Below, in pieces: positions 9,490 through 18,956 of a DNA stretch of 54,674 nt (the stretch's first letter is position 1; every line of letters starts with the position of its first letter). Origin of the DNA: Heterostelium multicystogenum (taxonomy: Eukaryota > Evosea > Eumycetozoa > Acytosteliales > Acytosteliaceae); contig RCNN01000191.1 in NCBI GenBank assembly GCA_003667245.1, forward strand, positions 1 to 54,674, written 5' to 3'. Both the position numbers and the translations under genes were made by a program. The notes beneath the pieces were generated by a model that saw nothing but the letters and a program-made list of their open reading frames with translations, was not told the DNA's origin and made no database searches.

Positions 9490-9948
9490 TTAGGTGAGGT
9501 TGCCCTCTGTGTTTTCCTGGGTTTCGAGGTCGGCGAGAATGGCCTGCTCAGTATTTTGAGCGGTCGTCGGTTCACTGGAGCGTTCCCGGCATGACCACGC
9601 TGTGCACCGCGGTGAGGCAGGAAATGCCGACTCGACGGGCCTCGATCTTGAAAGGTCACCCGCGCATTGTCTTCGCTGTCCTCCCACTCACGCGCACCGT
9701 ACGACCTTCGACCAGTACGCGCATGCCTTTCTGGTACAGGGGTGCTCCAGTGTTCAGCCTCACGGTGCCAGAGCTCAACCGGCGCCCAATAGCCGCCCCG
9801 ATCTTCATAGCTGCCCTCGCGTGGGATGGGGTTGTCAAAGTACACGATTCAGCCGTAGCAAACGCCGCGGCTCGTCATTGCCAGAGGCGAACTCCTGGAA
9901 TTCTGGCGCACTGCCCGATATTGCCTCGCCAACGAAAAAAGTACTCAT
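9490..9948 (-). pseudogene. ssb: ICE-encoded single-stranded DNA-binding protein, frameshifted
   Basis: SSB-like protein of the ICE replication module. From ATG at 9948, overlapping the DUF3158 stop as ATGA: MSTFFVGE, then GSAPEFQEFASGNDEPRRLL, then in the next frame YFDNPIPREGSYEDRGGYWA with VELWHREAEHW, and in a third frame KGMRVLVEGRTVR and WEDSEDNARVTF. It ends ILADLETQENTEGNLT at 9490. These are the OB-fold segments expected of this SSB family. At least three frame changes (near 9845, 9740 and 9630). Confidence 0.8.
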
Positions 9949-10461
9949 CGTGATACCTCCACTGCGGGTGTGAACTGGCGCAGCAGCCGTTCGGCACTGG
10001 CCATGTTGATCGCGCAGGTCGTGGCCTGGCGGTAGAGCGAATGCACCACGCTCATCTGCAGGTTCAGTGCAATGCGATCGCATTCGAAGCGGTGCAATCT
10101 CTCGCGTACGGCCTGCGGCAGGGCGTTGTTGCAGATCTGGCGTTCCCAGACCGCAACCCCCATACGGGCGAAGTCACGGGTGCGCCAACGCAAAAAGGTG
10201 CTGCCTGCGCTGGGTGTTCTGCAGCACTAAACGAATGTCCAGCAGGAGTAAGGGGCTGTCCGGCTTGCTGCACCACAGCCTCCATCAGGTGACATAACTG
10301 CGCCTCGATTTCCCTCGCCACTGCGCCAGGTGCTCCAACTCCCCTTACCCTTAAAGGTTTTAAAAAGGCCTTTTAGGGAGGCTGCGTGTTCGAGCTGTCG
10401 ATAGGCATCCGGTGTTAACGCTTCGAAAGGGCATTGGTTGAGCCGGGATCATCGGATTCAT
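9945..10461 (-). pseudogene. DUF3158 ICE protein, frameshifted
   Basis: A conserved protein between TIGR03761 and ssb, probably part of element replication; no activity is known. It starts MNPMIPAQPMPFEAL at 10461 (overlapping the preceding stop), continues WAREIEAQLCHLMEAVVQQ, and in a second frame FARMGVAVWERQICNNALPQ with RFECDRIALNLQMSVVHSLY and RLLRQFTPAVEVSR. The first frameshift is a T-run (TTT for TT near 10430), the others are near 10330 and 10200. About 172 codons. Confidence 0.75.
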
Positions 10462-11218
10462 GCTTCGTCCTCCGGCTCATCCACTGTCGCAGAGGGCTCT
10501 CCCGCGTCCTCTGCCAACGCGTCGGCATCATTCCACTGCCACCGCACCAACGGCGAGTGATTGGCGGTGCAAACTGGGAGCGGCGATGACCCTCAAGAAT
10601 GTCCATCGGGGGCAAACCCAGTTTCTCAATGGCCGCAATGGCCCGGGCGTTGTTCGCCGCCATGTCATCACGCGTGACGCCGGCATGCCGATAGCGCTGT
10701 GCCTGACTGAACAGGCTACGCAGCAGATGGGCGCCGTCGTCGATCCAGGCTTCCATGTCGATACGGCCGATCAGGGCGGTGTGATGGGCCAACAGGGTAC
10801 GACGCACCAGGGTGTCGTAGTCCGGTCAGCAGGTAGACCGCGAGAAAACCCAGCTGGCTGCCGATGTACAACGGCAAGGTGACGGGGTGGATGTTGAGGT
10901 TGTCCCCCATGTCGATCTGTGTCGGCAGGTCCTGTCTGATCCGATCCAGCTGTTGGGTCAGTTCCCGCATCCCAGCCTTGGCCTGCATCAGTTTTTTCTT
11001 CGAGTTGCACGATGGCCCAATCGGCATAGGGATCGTCCCTGGGCCGCGGTTTGTTTGATCAGGTTGGTGACACTGATGTAGCCGGCCATACCCATGATCG
11101 AGTGGACGCCTTCGCGTGCGGCTCGACCTTGCCAGATACGGGCGGCATGGTGGGTGTGCAGGGTCAGGGTGATGCTGCTGCGCAATGAACCCAGATTGAG
11201 TTGATAGTGATCGGCCAC
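10458..11218 (-). pseudogene. ICE protein TIGR03761 (PFL_4669 family), frameshifted
   Basis: A conserved element protein of unknown activity. Segments in order: LGSLRSSITLTLHTHHAARI, IMGMAGYISVTNLIKQTAAQ, then QAKAGMRELTQQLDRIR and IDMGDNLNIHPVTLPLYIGS, then RRTLLAHHTALIGRIDMEAW and GVTRDDMAANNARAIAAIEK. Frames change at short homopolymers: a G-run near 11038, T6 near 10993 (plus strand) and GG near 10826. The real start is unclear; GTG at 11218 is the first usable codon downstream of the IS21 insertion, and the element lies only 47 bp upstream, so the promoter or the 5' end may have been cut off. Confidence 0.78.
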
Positions 11219-11358
11219 GGTGGTGTCCTCGCATTCGCTTGGACAGGAACGTTGCGACAGATGAATGCGGATTTCGGTGAACGTGACCGAGCGTTTCGCT
11301 AATACGTGACCGGTGCTTCCACCCCGGTTGCGCGGGTTCTGGATTGTAATCGCATCGG

Positions 11359-12108
11359 TCACGATGCGGCTTGTTCCTCGGCTTTTTTTCGGCGCAGCGA
11401 CTCGCCTTTCATCGTCAGTCGGTAGGCGTTGTGCACCAGGCGGTCGAGGATGGCATCGGCCAGGGTCGGGTCGTTGATCCAGCCGTGCCAGTGCTCGATG
11501 GGCAGTTGGCTCGTCAGGATGGTGGAGCGGCTGCCAGCGCGGTCGTCGATCACCTCCAGCAGGTCATGCCGGGCTCCTTCCTCCAGCGGGGCTAGCGCCC
11601 AGTCGTCCAGCACCAGGACGTCGACCTTTGCCAGCTGTTGCAGGGTACGGCCGAAGCTGCCGTCGCCATGAGCGATGCGCAGTTGTTCCAGCAGGCGCGG
11701 GGTGCGCAGGTACAGGGTGCTATAGCCCTGGCGGCAGGCCTGGTTGCCCAGGGCGCAGGCCAGCCAGGTTTTGCCGGCACCGGTCGGGCCGGTCAGCAGC
11801 AGGTTGTGCTGCTGGCGGATCCAGTCGCCACTGGCCAGGGTGGCGATCAGACGCTCGTCCAGGGCGCGTCCGGAGCGGCGGTCGAGATCTTCCAGGCAGG
11901 CGTTGGCGTACTTGAGCTTGGCCTTCTTGCGCAGCCGTACCAGGCGCTGGTTGTCACGCCAGGCCAGTTCGCGGTCGAGCAGTAGGCCGAGGCGTTCATC
12001 GAAGCTCAGGCTGTGGCTGGCCGGCAGCGTCCATTGCTCTTCCAGGGCGCGGGCCATGCCGTCCAGGCGTAGCTGGTGCAGTTGATTCAGGGTGTGTTGC
12101 GGCATCAT
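11359..12108 (-). CDS. istB: IS21-family helper ATPase IstB
   Basis: AAA+ transposition helper that assembles on DNA and activates the IstA transposase. 249 residues from the first of two consecutive ATGs (12108). The N-terminal domain includes [20 protein letters not shown]. Walker A is [18 protein letters not shown], Walker B is [15 protein letters not shown], followed by the typical [20 protein letters not shown] and [19 protein letters not shown]. The ORF is intact. The start lies inside the istA frame. Confidence 0.93.
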   Translation of the reverse strand: MMPQHTLNQLHQLRLDGMARALEEQWTLPASHSLSFDERLGLLLDRELAWRDNQRLVRLRKKAKLKYANACLEDLDRRSGRALDERLIATLASGDWIRQQHNLLLTGPTGAGKTWLACALGNQACRQGYSTLYLRTPRLLEQLRIAHGDGSFGRTLQQLAKVDVLVLDDWALAPLEEGARHDLLEVIDDRAGSRSTILTSQLPIEHWHGWINDPTLADAILDRLVHNAYRLTMKGESLRRKKAEEQAAS

Positions 12109-13660
12109 CGAACAGCTCCTGTTGCGGGGGTTGGTAGTAGTCGGCGCCACGGACGTTCTCGTGGTCGCCGGGTAAGGTCGTTTCGGCGGCACGCTGGGGC
12201 AGCGGCTGTTGATCCAGGCCTTGCTGGAGCAGGTTGCGCACGCTGCGCCCGGTGAAGGCGCGCAGGTGTACGGCACGTTCGGCAGCGGCTTCCAGGCGTG
12301 CATTGCCATAGCGCCGGGCCAGCGAGAGCAGGCCGAGGCAGGCGCGGTAGCCCATCTCCGGGTGCGGCTTGTGGGTCAGTTGGTGATCGATCAGTTGGCG
12401 CGTGTAGGGGCCGATCCGCTCGCCCCAGTCGAGCAGGCGTTGCGGCGTCCACTCACGATGCGCCTGGTGCGCTGCGGGCATGTGTTCGCGCTGGGTACTG
12501 TAAGCGCCGCGTCGCCCCAGCAGCAGGTGGCTGGCCACCCGCCGGTTGCCATGCAGCACTTCCAGGGTGTGTGCCGTCAGTCGCACGTCCACGTTCTGCC
12601 GGGCCAGGGCGGAGGGCACGCTGTAGAAGCTGCCATTGACCTCGATGTGGTAGTCGATGCTGACCTTGCAGCGCTTGAAGGTGGCGACCTCGTAGGGATG
12701 CACCGGCAGCGCTCGCAAGGCCGGGCGATCCAGACGCTCGAACCAGTCGCGCCGGCAGCCATCGAGCCGCTTGAACGGGCGCCGATTCAGATCCTCCAGC
12801 AGCTCGGCGATGGCCTGGTTAAGCGCATGCAGGCTGAAGAACTGCCGATGGCGCAGCCGCGCCATGATCCAGCGCTCGACCACCTGCACCGCCACCTCGG
12901 CCTTGGCCTTGTCCTGAGGCTTGCGTGGCCGTGCCGGCAGGATCACCGTCTGGTAATGACGCGCGCACTCCAGCGTGGCCCGGTTCAGGCCCGGCTCGTA
13001 GCGATCCGGCTGGGCGACCAGGGCGCGCGGATTGTCCGGCACAACCATTTCCGGCACGCCGCCAAAGTAGGTCAGAGCCTGGCCCAGCGAGGTCAGCCAG
13101 TCCACCTGGGTTTCGCCTGGCGTCGCGCAGGCATAGGTGTAATTCGAGGCGCCCAGGGCGGCGACGAAGATGTGCGCCCGGCGCACTTCGCCGGTGGCCG
13201 GGTCGACCACCGGCAGCGTCGGCCCGGCATAGTCGATGAATAGCTTCTCGCCCGCACGGTGCAGCTGACGCATCGAACGTTTGAGCGTCTGGGCGTAGCG
13301 CCGGTAGTGCTCGACGAACTGGGTGTAGCGGTAGGTCGGCTGGCCCGCATGCGCGGCGAGATATTCCTCCCACAGCAGCTGCAAGGTCACGCCCTTGCGT
13401 CGCAACTCGCGGTGGATGCTCAGCACATCGGGCAGCACTCGCTCACCGCGCGGCTTGTTCGTCGACGTCGGTGCAAACAAGGCGGCCGCCAGCGCGGCCT
13501 CGTCCATGGCCACCAGCGCCGGCCAGTCCAGCCCGGCCACCCGCGCCGCCGCGATGTACTTGCTAACCACGCCCTTGGACAGCTGCAAGGCACGGGCAAT
13601 CTTCTCGTGGGACAAGCCGGCCTCAAACTTGAGGCGCAGACATTCTTTGATGTTTCGCAT
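11996..13660 (-). CDS. istA: IS21-family transposase IstA
   Basis: DDE transposase. From [20 protein letters not shown] (13660) the N-terminus is a helix-turn-helix ([18 protein letters not shown]), followed by the DDE catalytic core with [11 protein letters not shown] (first Asp), the PDNPRALV segment (second Asp) and [19 protein letters not shown] (Glu region). A beta-barrel and C-terminal DNA-binding region follow. About 554 residues. The frame runs 113 bp into istB, a longer overlap than the few bases usual in IS21 elements, so the C-terminus may be extended by an indel. Confidence 0.9.
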   Translation of the reverse strand: MRNIKECLRLKFEAGLSHEKIARALQLSKGVVSKYIAAARVAGLDWPALVAMDEAALAAALFAPTSTNKPRGERVLPDVLSIHRELRRKGVTLQLLWEEYLAAHAGQPTYRYTQFVEHYRRYAQTLKRSMRQLHRAGEKLFIDYAGPTLPVVDPATGEVRRAHIFVAALGASNYTYACATPGETQVDWLTSLGQALTYFGGVPEMVVPDNPRALVAQPDRYEPGLNRATLECARHYQTVILPARPRKPQDKAKAEVAVQVVERWIMARLRHRQFFSLHALNQAIAELLEDLNRRPFKRLDGCRRDWFERLDRPALRALPVHPYEVATFKRCKVSIDYHIEVNGSFYSVPSALARQNVDVRLTAHTLEVLHGNRRVASHLLLGRRGAYSTQREHMPAAHQAHREWTPQRLLDWGERIGPYTRQLIDHQLTHKPHPEMGYRACLGLLSLARRYGNARLEAAAERAVHLRAFTGRSVRNLLQQGLDQQPLPQRAAETTLPGDHENVRGADYYQPPQQELFDDAATHPESTAPATPGRHGPRPGRAMDAAGQPQPELR

Positions 13661-13977
13661 GGCTACTCGCGGCGCCGCCATCTTCCTCTCCCGAAATCGG
13701 TCGAGGATGGCGGCGCATCAGGTCATGCGCAACGAAGGGGAAGGCTTTCGCTAAGTCGTGACCGGCGATTTCGGTAAGCCGTGACCACCTGTTTCGGAAC
13801 AGGCGGAGAATCGGTCACGTTGCTACCGAAATGAGCGGTCACGCGTTAGCGAAATGAGCGGTCACGATCAACCGAAACGGCCGGTCACGGTGCTCCGAAA
13901 TCCGCAGATGAAGGTGAAGGACAGCCAAAAAGCTGAATGCGGTCTGTTCGGTTTGGTTTAAGAGGGTTAACTATGGA

Positions 13978-14022
13978 GACGTCAGTGGATTTGATGCCAG
14001 TGGCATCAAATCCATTGACGTC
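13978..14022. repeat. 45-bp near-perfect palindrome, copy 1
   Basis: Two 22-bp arms around a single central G at 14000. The left arm begins GACGTCAGTGG and ends TTTGATGCCA; the right arm is its complement except for one mismatch (G/T near the outer end). The core TTTGATGCCA-n-TGGCATCAAA recurs 120 bp away. It lies downstream of the STY4528-type gene, between it and the IS21 end. Confidence 0.7.
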
Positions 14023-14103
14023 TACGTTCATGGGAGGAGATGCCCCGGCTTTTTCCTAAAAATTTCATGGTATGGTCCGATGTGTTCGTAGAGTGGAACT
14101 CCC

Positions 14104-14141
14104 TGGAATTTGATGCCACTGGCATCAAATCTACTGACGTC
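14104..14141. repeat. Palindrome, copy 2, at the STY4528-type stop codon
   Basis: The same core as copy 1 (TTTGATGCCA, central C, TGGCATCAAA) at 14109-14130, with the right outer arm ending ACTGACGTC. The left outer arm has diverged. The stop codon of the STY4528-type gene lies inside the right arm. Confidence 0.6.
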
Positions 14142-15324
14142 CACCGCGTTTGCCACGCAGTTGGCGCAGCTCATTCAGGCACGCTTGGGCAAGGGCAGAC
14201 GCGGGTTCGCCCTGTTGTCGAGATGGCCGCGAGGGGGCGGGTGGGGGCGGTTCTGCAATGGGTGACGGTTCGGCCTGACCTGCCCAAGGACGAAAGTCAC
14301 CTTTCAGCGCACGCTGGATCAGACCCATCAGATACGCCGCTGGCTTGCGGATACCGCCGGCCGTACAGCGTGCTCCCGCTTCGTTGAGCACCGCCTGCCG
14401 ATCCGCGGGCTTGAGCTTGTTCAGCGCCACGGCGATGGCCTGACGCTCGTTTGGGCTCAGGTGCAGCGCAGCAGGCCAGTGCAGGTTAACCACCGCTGGG
14501 GTCGCGCGCGGTACTGTACAAATACTTTCTTTTAATACAGTACAGGCGGCGTTCGGATTCCGAACGGTGCGGGAAACACTGGCGTTTCAGACTCGGTTCG
14601 GAATCCGAACGAGGGCCTGCACGATTCCGAACGAGGGCATCTTCCCTCCGTTCGGAATCGTGCAGAGTGGCATCGGTTGCCGGATCCAATCCTTGCTGCG
14701 CCCAAAGTTCGCCCCAACTGTCGAGCCGCGTCGGTAACCGAATCCTGATCGATATTCGTGTCTTGGCGGACTTCCTCCACAACGTGCTGGGCGACAATAC
14801 GCACCGCCTTGGTGGCATGACCGAGGGCATGTCCGACCAGCGCCAGGTAATCCTGATCCAGTTCCAAGGCTTCGGCGGGGGGTTAACGGCTCATCGTGCA
14901 GGACATACAGAGAACCTTGGAGACGTCCGCTGAGCTGATCGCGTCCGCGACTCACCAAACTGAGCCAGCGCGTCAACCTGAGCATCGTCAACACCCGAGC
15001 AATGGTTTCACGGGAGGCTAAGGCGCCGTAGGGCACACTCGATAAGTAAGGCTGCAGATCCTCATAGCGCGGCGTGACCACGCCCTGGCCTTGCAGCATG
15101 AGTCGAAACACTTGCCAGGCATTACGTTCCAGTGGCGTCAGCCGACTATCCAACAGCAGGCGACGCGGCACGACTTCGTGTGATTGGCCACTGAACAGAA
15201 AGCCAGCCTGTAGAGCCTGATTGGAGGGCTGTTCAGTGGCAGGGCGGGCTGGCCAGCGCTCATGCAGCTGCTGTGTGCATTGCTGCAGGACACGTTGCCA
15301 GCGACTGGCAGGAACAGCATTCAT
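14131..15324 (-). pseudogene. STY4528-type ICE replication protein, frameshifted
   Basis: A protein of the ICE replication/maintenance module with a winged-helix-like N-terminal domain. From ATG at 15324 (overlapping the DUF2857 stop): VVPRRLLLDSRLTPLERNAW with QVFRLMLQGQGVVTPRYEDL and ASRETIARVLTMLRLTRWLS, matching a replication-initiator-like helix-turn-helix. Other frames give LELDQDYLALVGHALGHATK, an Arg/Ser-rich low-complexity linker, and the C-terminal domain LSPNERQAIAVALNKLKPAD with KPAAYLMGLIQRALKGDF. Frame changes near 14880, 14700 and 14500. Total about 398 codons. Confidence 0.72.
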
Positions 15325-15871
15325 GTTTTGTTGCTGTACTGGTCGATTTGCTGCCAAACGATGGTCAAGCTGATCTGCTGTTCTTCGGCAAGCATCATCA
15401 TAGCGTCGAGTTTATCCTCGGTGCCGTCCTCTGTTCGTATTTGGCACCAACGTTGCCACAAACGCATGCTCCTGCGCTTCGCTTAAATGTTGGGGGCGGC
15501 CTTTACGAGTTTCTATCTTGAGTAGACGCCGACGCATGGCTGTTTCCGAATGCGCCAAGCCAAAACACTGGTACATAATGGTGCTGCTGGCGCCGAGTTT
15601 GAGCGCTCGGTTGATCAACCGTTCGTTCTGTTCATTCACGTTCAGCTTGTTCGATCAAACGATGCAGCACCGGCGAGTCAATCTTGACCTCAAGCCAAGG
15701 GACAGTGGCATGGGCCAGGCGCGATAACGTGGTCGGTGGTAAGGATTGCAGCATGAAGATGTCATCCTCACTCAGTCCAAGTGCCTTGCAGCGTTGCAGG
15801 TTGCCCAGGCGTAGTTCGTGCAGTACCTGGGTTAGCATGGCTTGATTGAGCATATTGAAGGACAAATTCAT
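15321..15871 (-). pseudogene. DUF2857 protein, frameshifted
   Basis: From ATG at 15871: NQAMLTQVLHELRLGNLQRC with LGLSEDDIFMLQSLPPTTLS, then in the next frame RALKLGASSTIMYQCFGLAH and AMRRRLLKIETRKGRPQHLS, then EDKLDAMMMLAEEQQISLTI to a stop at 15321. Frame changes near 15640 and 15440. About 183 codons. As I recall, DUF2857 proteins of ICEclc-type elements include a component of the BisDC activator that switches on transfer; assigning that role here is inference. It overlaps parB and the STY4528-type gene by ATGA-type junctions. Confidence 0.75.
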
Positions 15872-17456
15872 CTCAGCTCCTCCGGTGAGTTTTTGTCTTC
15901 AAAGATGAGTGTTAAGTCGATTAGGCGCCGGGCCAAGCGGATCAGGCGAAACAGTTTGATTAGCATACTGTCAGGCAGTCGCTCCAGGCCCACGTCCGTG
16001 ACTGGTCTATCTGGTAGAGGGAGTTGATAGACCCCCAGCAACAACTGCCCGAACAGTGCGGAGGGGATTTGCTTGCGATCCTCCCAGTTCACCTCGTCTT
16101 GAGCCCGTAACAGGGCCAGGAGCATTAGGTGAACGCCCGTCGAGCGAGGCGCTGAAAGATCGAGTCGCTCAATGTTCAGGGCGAAGCCCAAGCCACGCTT
16201 TTGATCAATGATGCTCTCGGCATCTCCGGCATAGGCCGCCATTTCTCGAGCCAGTCCAGCAATGGCTAAACGCAGTTGTTCAGGTGTATCCAGCTGTGGT
16301 GTGATGATCCAAAGGTCGTCGATTGGGCAGGTTTCGACTGGAGACGTCGGCTCGGTGGAGATCTCGCGATCGATTTGCTCACGAATCTGTTGAACGCGTG
16401 ATAGATGACTGACCGCAGGTGAAGTATTTTTTTCGGGGGCTGTGAGCCGTTCTTCTGAAATTGGTTCTATCTTGCTCTGGGCATCAGTTGATTCGGGATT
16501 AGCGTCGGAGGAGGGCGACTCTGCCGCAGTTTCATGCACGCTTGGCCGATGGCTGTTTTCTGGAGGCGTGGTGGTGACAGCCCCAGGCGTGGCGACGACC
16601 CGTTGGGTATCGCTCAGCTCCAGGGCCAGCATACGGTAGGACTGTCCAAGCAGGTGGCTCATGCGTTCGAGCAATTCGTCCTGGATCTGCTCAAGATCAA
16701 AAGATTCAGGATCGCCATCGAAGTAGCCCATGGTTTCTAGCCAGAACTCTGCAAATGAAACGGCAGCGGTTGGATAACGATTCCAGGTTCGCTCAGCCTG
16801 ACTACGTAGACCGATCAGGCGCTCTATCTGAGGCTTACCAATCCGGCATACAGAGTTTGTGGAATGGCGGGCAATAAGTGTTCGAGGGTGTCCAGCATAC
16901 GGCTGATATGCGACTGCGAAATCGGATAGCCTCCAGCGGCAAGACGTCGAGCCAGCTCCCGTTGTGATAGATCTGCGCCATCGGACTCAAGCATGGTTTT
17001 GAGTTTGGCTACTGCCAGCGCCCGTTCGATGAACGTGAGTTGACCGTGCAGGTCGCTTTCCGCCAAATGGCCGAGTAGGGCGGTGATTTCATTGCCCCAA
17101 GGTCGGAACAGGCAGTGGATCCGAAAGAAACGCTCGTCGCGAGTTTCCTGCCACAGTTCGCCGAGAATGGCTAAGCGCGTATTACCGCCGTTGCGGATGA
17201 TGAAAGAGGTTTCACCCGGGCGGCGGGTTATCGGTGGCGGTTGATCCAGCCCGCGTTCACGGATCGACGCCTTGATATCGTCATAAAGCGGGTTACGAAT
17301 GAAGCGTGGGTTGTGTTCGTAGGGACGTAACTGTTCCAGAGTGACCAGCATGGGAGTGTCGATGACGGGATCGGACAGTCGCTCCAGTCCAGGACCTTGA
17401 GTGAAGTGGTCCTGGTGCAGCTTGTCGGTAATTTCCTCCTGACTGAGCTTCTTCAT
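15868..17456 (-). pseudogene. parB: ParB-family protein of the ICE (TIGR03764 type), frameshifted once
   Basis: A long ParB relative of the element's partition/regulation operon. From ATG at 17456: LEQLRPYEHNPRFIRNPLYD (ParB box region), IIRNGGNTRLAILGELWQET, then the helix-turn-helix area LSQRELARRLAAGGYPISQS with HISRMLDTLEHLLPAI. The frame stops at 16824. One extra G (GGGT instead of GGT near 16838) restores GLGKPQIERLIGLRSQAERT, and the protein continues to 15868 (C-terminal half with FDLEQIQDELLERMSHLLGQ). A single homopolymer change is all that separates this from an intact gene of about 530 residues. Confidence 0.82.
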
Positions 17457-17470
17457 CTGAACCGCCTCGG

Positions 17471-17680
17471 TTAACGCCGGCTACGCAAATGGTCACCGAC
17501 CTCGAATTTCACGATTTCGGCAGTCCCTGAACCTTCGAAATGTTGGGAGAGTTCTGCGAGGAACCACAACATGGCCGAGCGCCCCCCTTGCAAACGAAAA
17601 ACTAAAGTGCAGCACTCCCCGCAAGCCGCGTCGTGTGGTCGAATGGAAGGCTGAACAACGATAGGAAACTGATCCAACAT
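17471..17680 (-). CDS. Small Shi-like protein between parA and parB
   Basis: 69 residues from ATG at 17680: MLDQFPIVVQPSIRPHDAAC, GECCTLVFRLQGGRSAMLWF and LAELSQHFEGSGTAEIVKFE, ending VGDHLRSRR. It is the small gene that in ICEclc-like elements lies between parA and parB (called shi there). The ORF is intact, cytoplasmic and has a cysteine cluster (C-GECC). It begins after an 85-bp gap from parA. No biochemical function known. Confidence 0.6.
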   Translation of the reverse strand: MLDQFPIVVQPSIRPHDAACGECCTLVFRLQGGRSAMLWFLAELSQHFEGSGTAEIVKFEVGDHLRSRR

Positions 17681-17765
17681 TAGAAAACTCCTTACCAAGC
17701 CCTGATGGCTTCAAGGTCGATCAAACAAAAATAATTCGGTGAAAAAGCTAATTGGGCGATTTGGT

Positions 17766-18611
17766 TTATCGAGACTCCGCACACCTCATTACCGATGAGA
17801 CCGCTTCGCGCCATTCCGGGAATAATTCGATTGCCAGCGCTTGCATTACTTCTAGCGCAGACTGCGAGCGTCGGCGTTTACTCGACGGGCGAGCATCTAT
17901 TCGGTGGGCCGGTAAGCCGAGGGAGGCGGCATTGAGGTACGCCACCCGGTCCGGGATTACGGTGTCTAGAACCGAGATATTGGTAGCCTCTGCGAAATTC
18001 TCGCGCAGGCTTCGGATGATCATCCGGGTGTCCACTCGATTGACGTTCACTTGGTTCAGTAAGAGCCGCAACGGCGGCGGGTCGATGCCTAGATGACGAA
18101 ACGGTTCGAGCTCACTCAGTAGTTTTAAGGTGCCCCGACGCATTTCGCGGGCAGCGAGCATTTCCGGCGTGATGGGAGAGAGGGCGAGATCGGAGGCCAA
18201 GATGGCCATTTCCAACAGCACACCGCGGGCTCCCTGAGTATCAATCAAAAGCAGGTCATAATTGAGATGCAAATCGTTGAGCAAATTGTGTAGGCGTAGT
18301 CGTCCGTCAGGGGCATGTAGCAACAAAGTGCTCAGTCGACCTTGATCGTCATTAGAGAAAATCAGGTCGAGACCGACGACTGCAGTCCTAGAAATTATTC
18401 GTTCAGGTATTGTTAGATTGAGTGCAATGAGCTCGTACGCACCTGCCTGCGCTTTCTGGCTCAATGAATAATAACTGGAGAGGGTGGGTTGGCTATCCAG
18501 ATCCAAGAGCAGAACACGGAGACCAGCATCGGCCAACAGGCCGCCGAGGTTCGCCGCTACTGTAGTTTTGCCTACACCACCCTTGGTGGAAACCACCGAG
18601 ACCACGTGCAT
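17766..18611 (-). CDS. parA: ParA-family ATPase of the ICE
   Basis: ParA/Soj ATPase, needed to maintain the excised element in PAPI-1-type ICEs. 281 residues, intact. Deviant Walker A VSTKGGVGKTTVAANLGGLL near the N-terminus; Walker A' RVLLLDLDSQPTLSS; Walker B DLLLIDTQGARG, where GARG replaces the common PPS. I chose ATG at 18611 because AGGAG lies 8 nt upstream, inside the end of alpA; a GTG at 18620 is the alternative. It is co-transcribed with alpA and has a usual length for the family. Confidence 0.92.
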   Translation of the reverse strand: MHVVSVVSTKGGVGKTTVAANLGGLLADAGLRVLLLDLDSQPTLSSYYSLSQKAQAGAYELIALNLTIPERIISRTAVVGLDLIFSNDDQGRLSTLLLHAPDGRLRLHNLLNDLHLNYDLLLIDTQGARGVLLEMAILASDLALSPITPEMLAAREMRRGTLKLLSELEPFRHLGIDPPPLRLLLNQVNVNRVDTRMIIRSLRENFAEATNISVLDTVIPDRVAYLNAASLGLPAHRIDARPSSKRRRSQSALEVMQALAIELFPEWREAVSSVMRCAESR

Positions 18612-18616
18612 CACCC

Positions 18617-18841
18617 TCACTCCTGTTGTGAAAGGCGTTCTGCAATCCAGTGTTCGATTTCCAGAGAGTCCCAGCCGACTGCGCGCAGCCCGATACGCTT
18701 CGCCCGCGGGAACTTGCCTTCCTTCATCAGGTTGTAAATATGCGCACGTTTGAAGCCGGTTTTTAGTTCAACCTCGTCACGTCGCATGATGTGGCGTTGG
18801 GGTTGAGGTGCTTCGAGTGCGGGTACCGATGGGTTGGACAT
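18617..18841 (-). CDS. alpA: AlpA-family transcriptional regulator
   Basis: 74-residue MerR-like winged-helix regulator, first gene of the alpA-parA-shi-parB operon. In ICEclc the alpA promoter is the point where the transfer programme is switched on. HIMRRDEVELKTGFKRAHIY contains the helix-turn-helix; KEGKFPRAKRIGLRAVGWDS and EIEHWIAERLSQQE complete the fold. ATG at 18841 preceded by AGGAG is favoured over the in-frame GTG at 18850. Its stop TGA overlaps the parA leader. Two palindromes upstream may be operators. Confidence 0.88.
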   Translation of the reverse strand: MSNPSVPALEAPQPQRHIMRRDEVELKTGFKRAHIYNLMKEGKFPRAKRIGLRAVGWDSLEIEHWIAERLSQQE

Positions 18842-18915
18842 GCTAGTCACTCCTGGCGCCTGTTGGCGCGTGGTGGGAAGTGACTTGGATTGAATCGCAC
18901 TAGCGCGGCTGAGTC

Positions 18916-18948
18916 ATTGCACTGCAATCAAGCCCATTGCAACGCAAT
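18916..18948 (-). promoter_or_regulatory. Tandem ATTGC-N3-GCAAT operators upstream of alpA
   Basis: ATTGCACTGCAAT at 18916-18928 and ATTGCAACGCAAT at 18936-18948. Each is a palindrome of 5-bp arms around 3 bases, and the two are centred exactly 20 bp apart (two helical turns). They lie 75-107 bp upstream of the alpA start, in the gap to the next gene. Binding by a dimeric regulator to adjacent sites is the natural reading; the regulator is not identified. Confidence 0.55.
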
Positions 18949-18956
18949 TGACTGGA

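Larger units (their letters stand above)
11266..13906 (-). mobile_element. IS21-family insertion sequence with target duplication
   Basis: A 2641-bp element bounded by inverted ends TGCGGATTTCGG (11266-11277) and its complement CCGAAATCCGCA (13895-13906). It is flanked by the 6-bp direct repeat GATGAA on both sides (11260-11265 and 13907-13912), as expected for IS21-family insertion. Inside each end are several copies of a motif of the form CGTGACCG...TTTCGG, probably transposase-binding sites. It carries istA and istB and sits between the TIGR03761 and STY4528-type genes of the ICE. Confidence 0.9.

Noticed and set aside
12209..13243. A 344-codon plus-strand ORF
   Set aside because: It runs antisense to istA, has no recognisable family sequence and results from the high GC content; istA in the other strand is clear.
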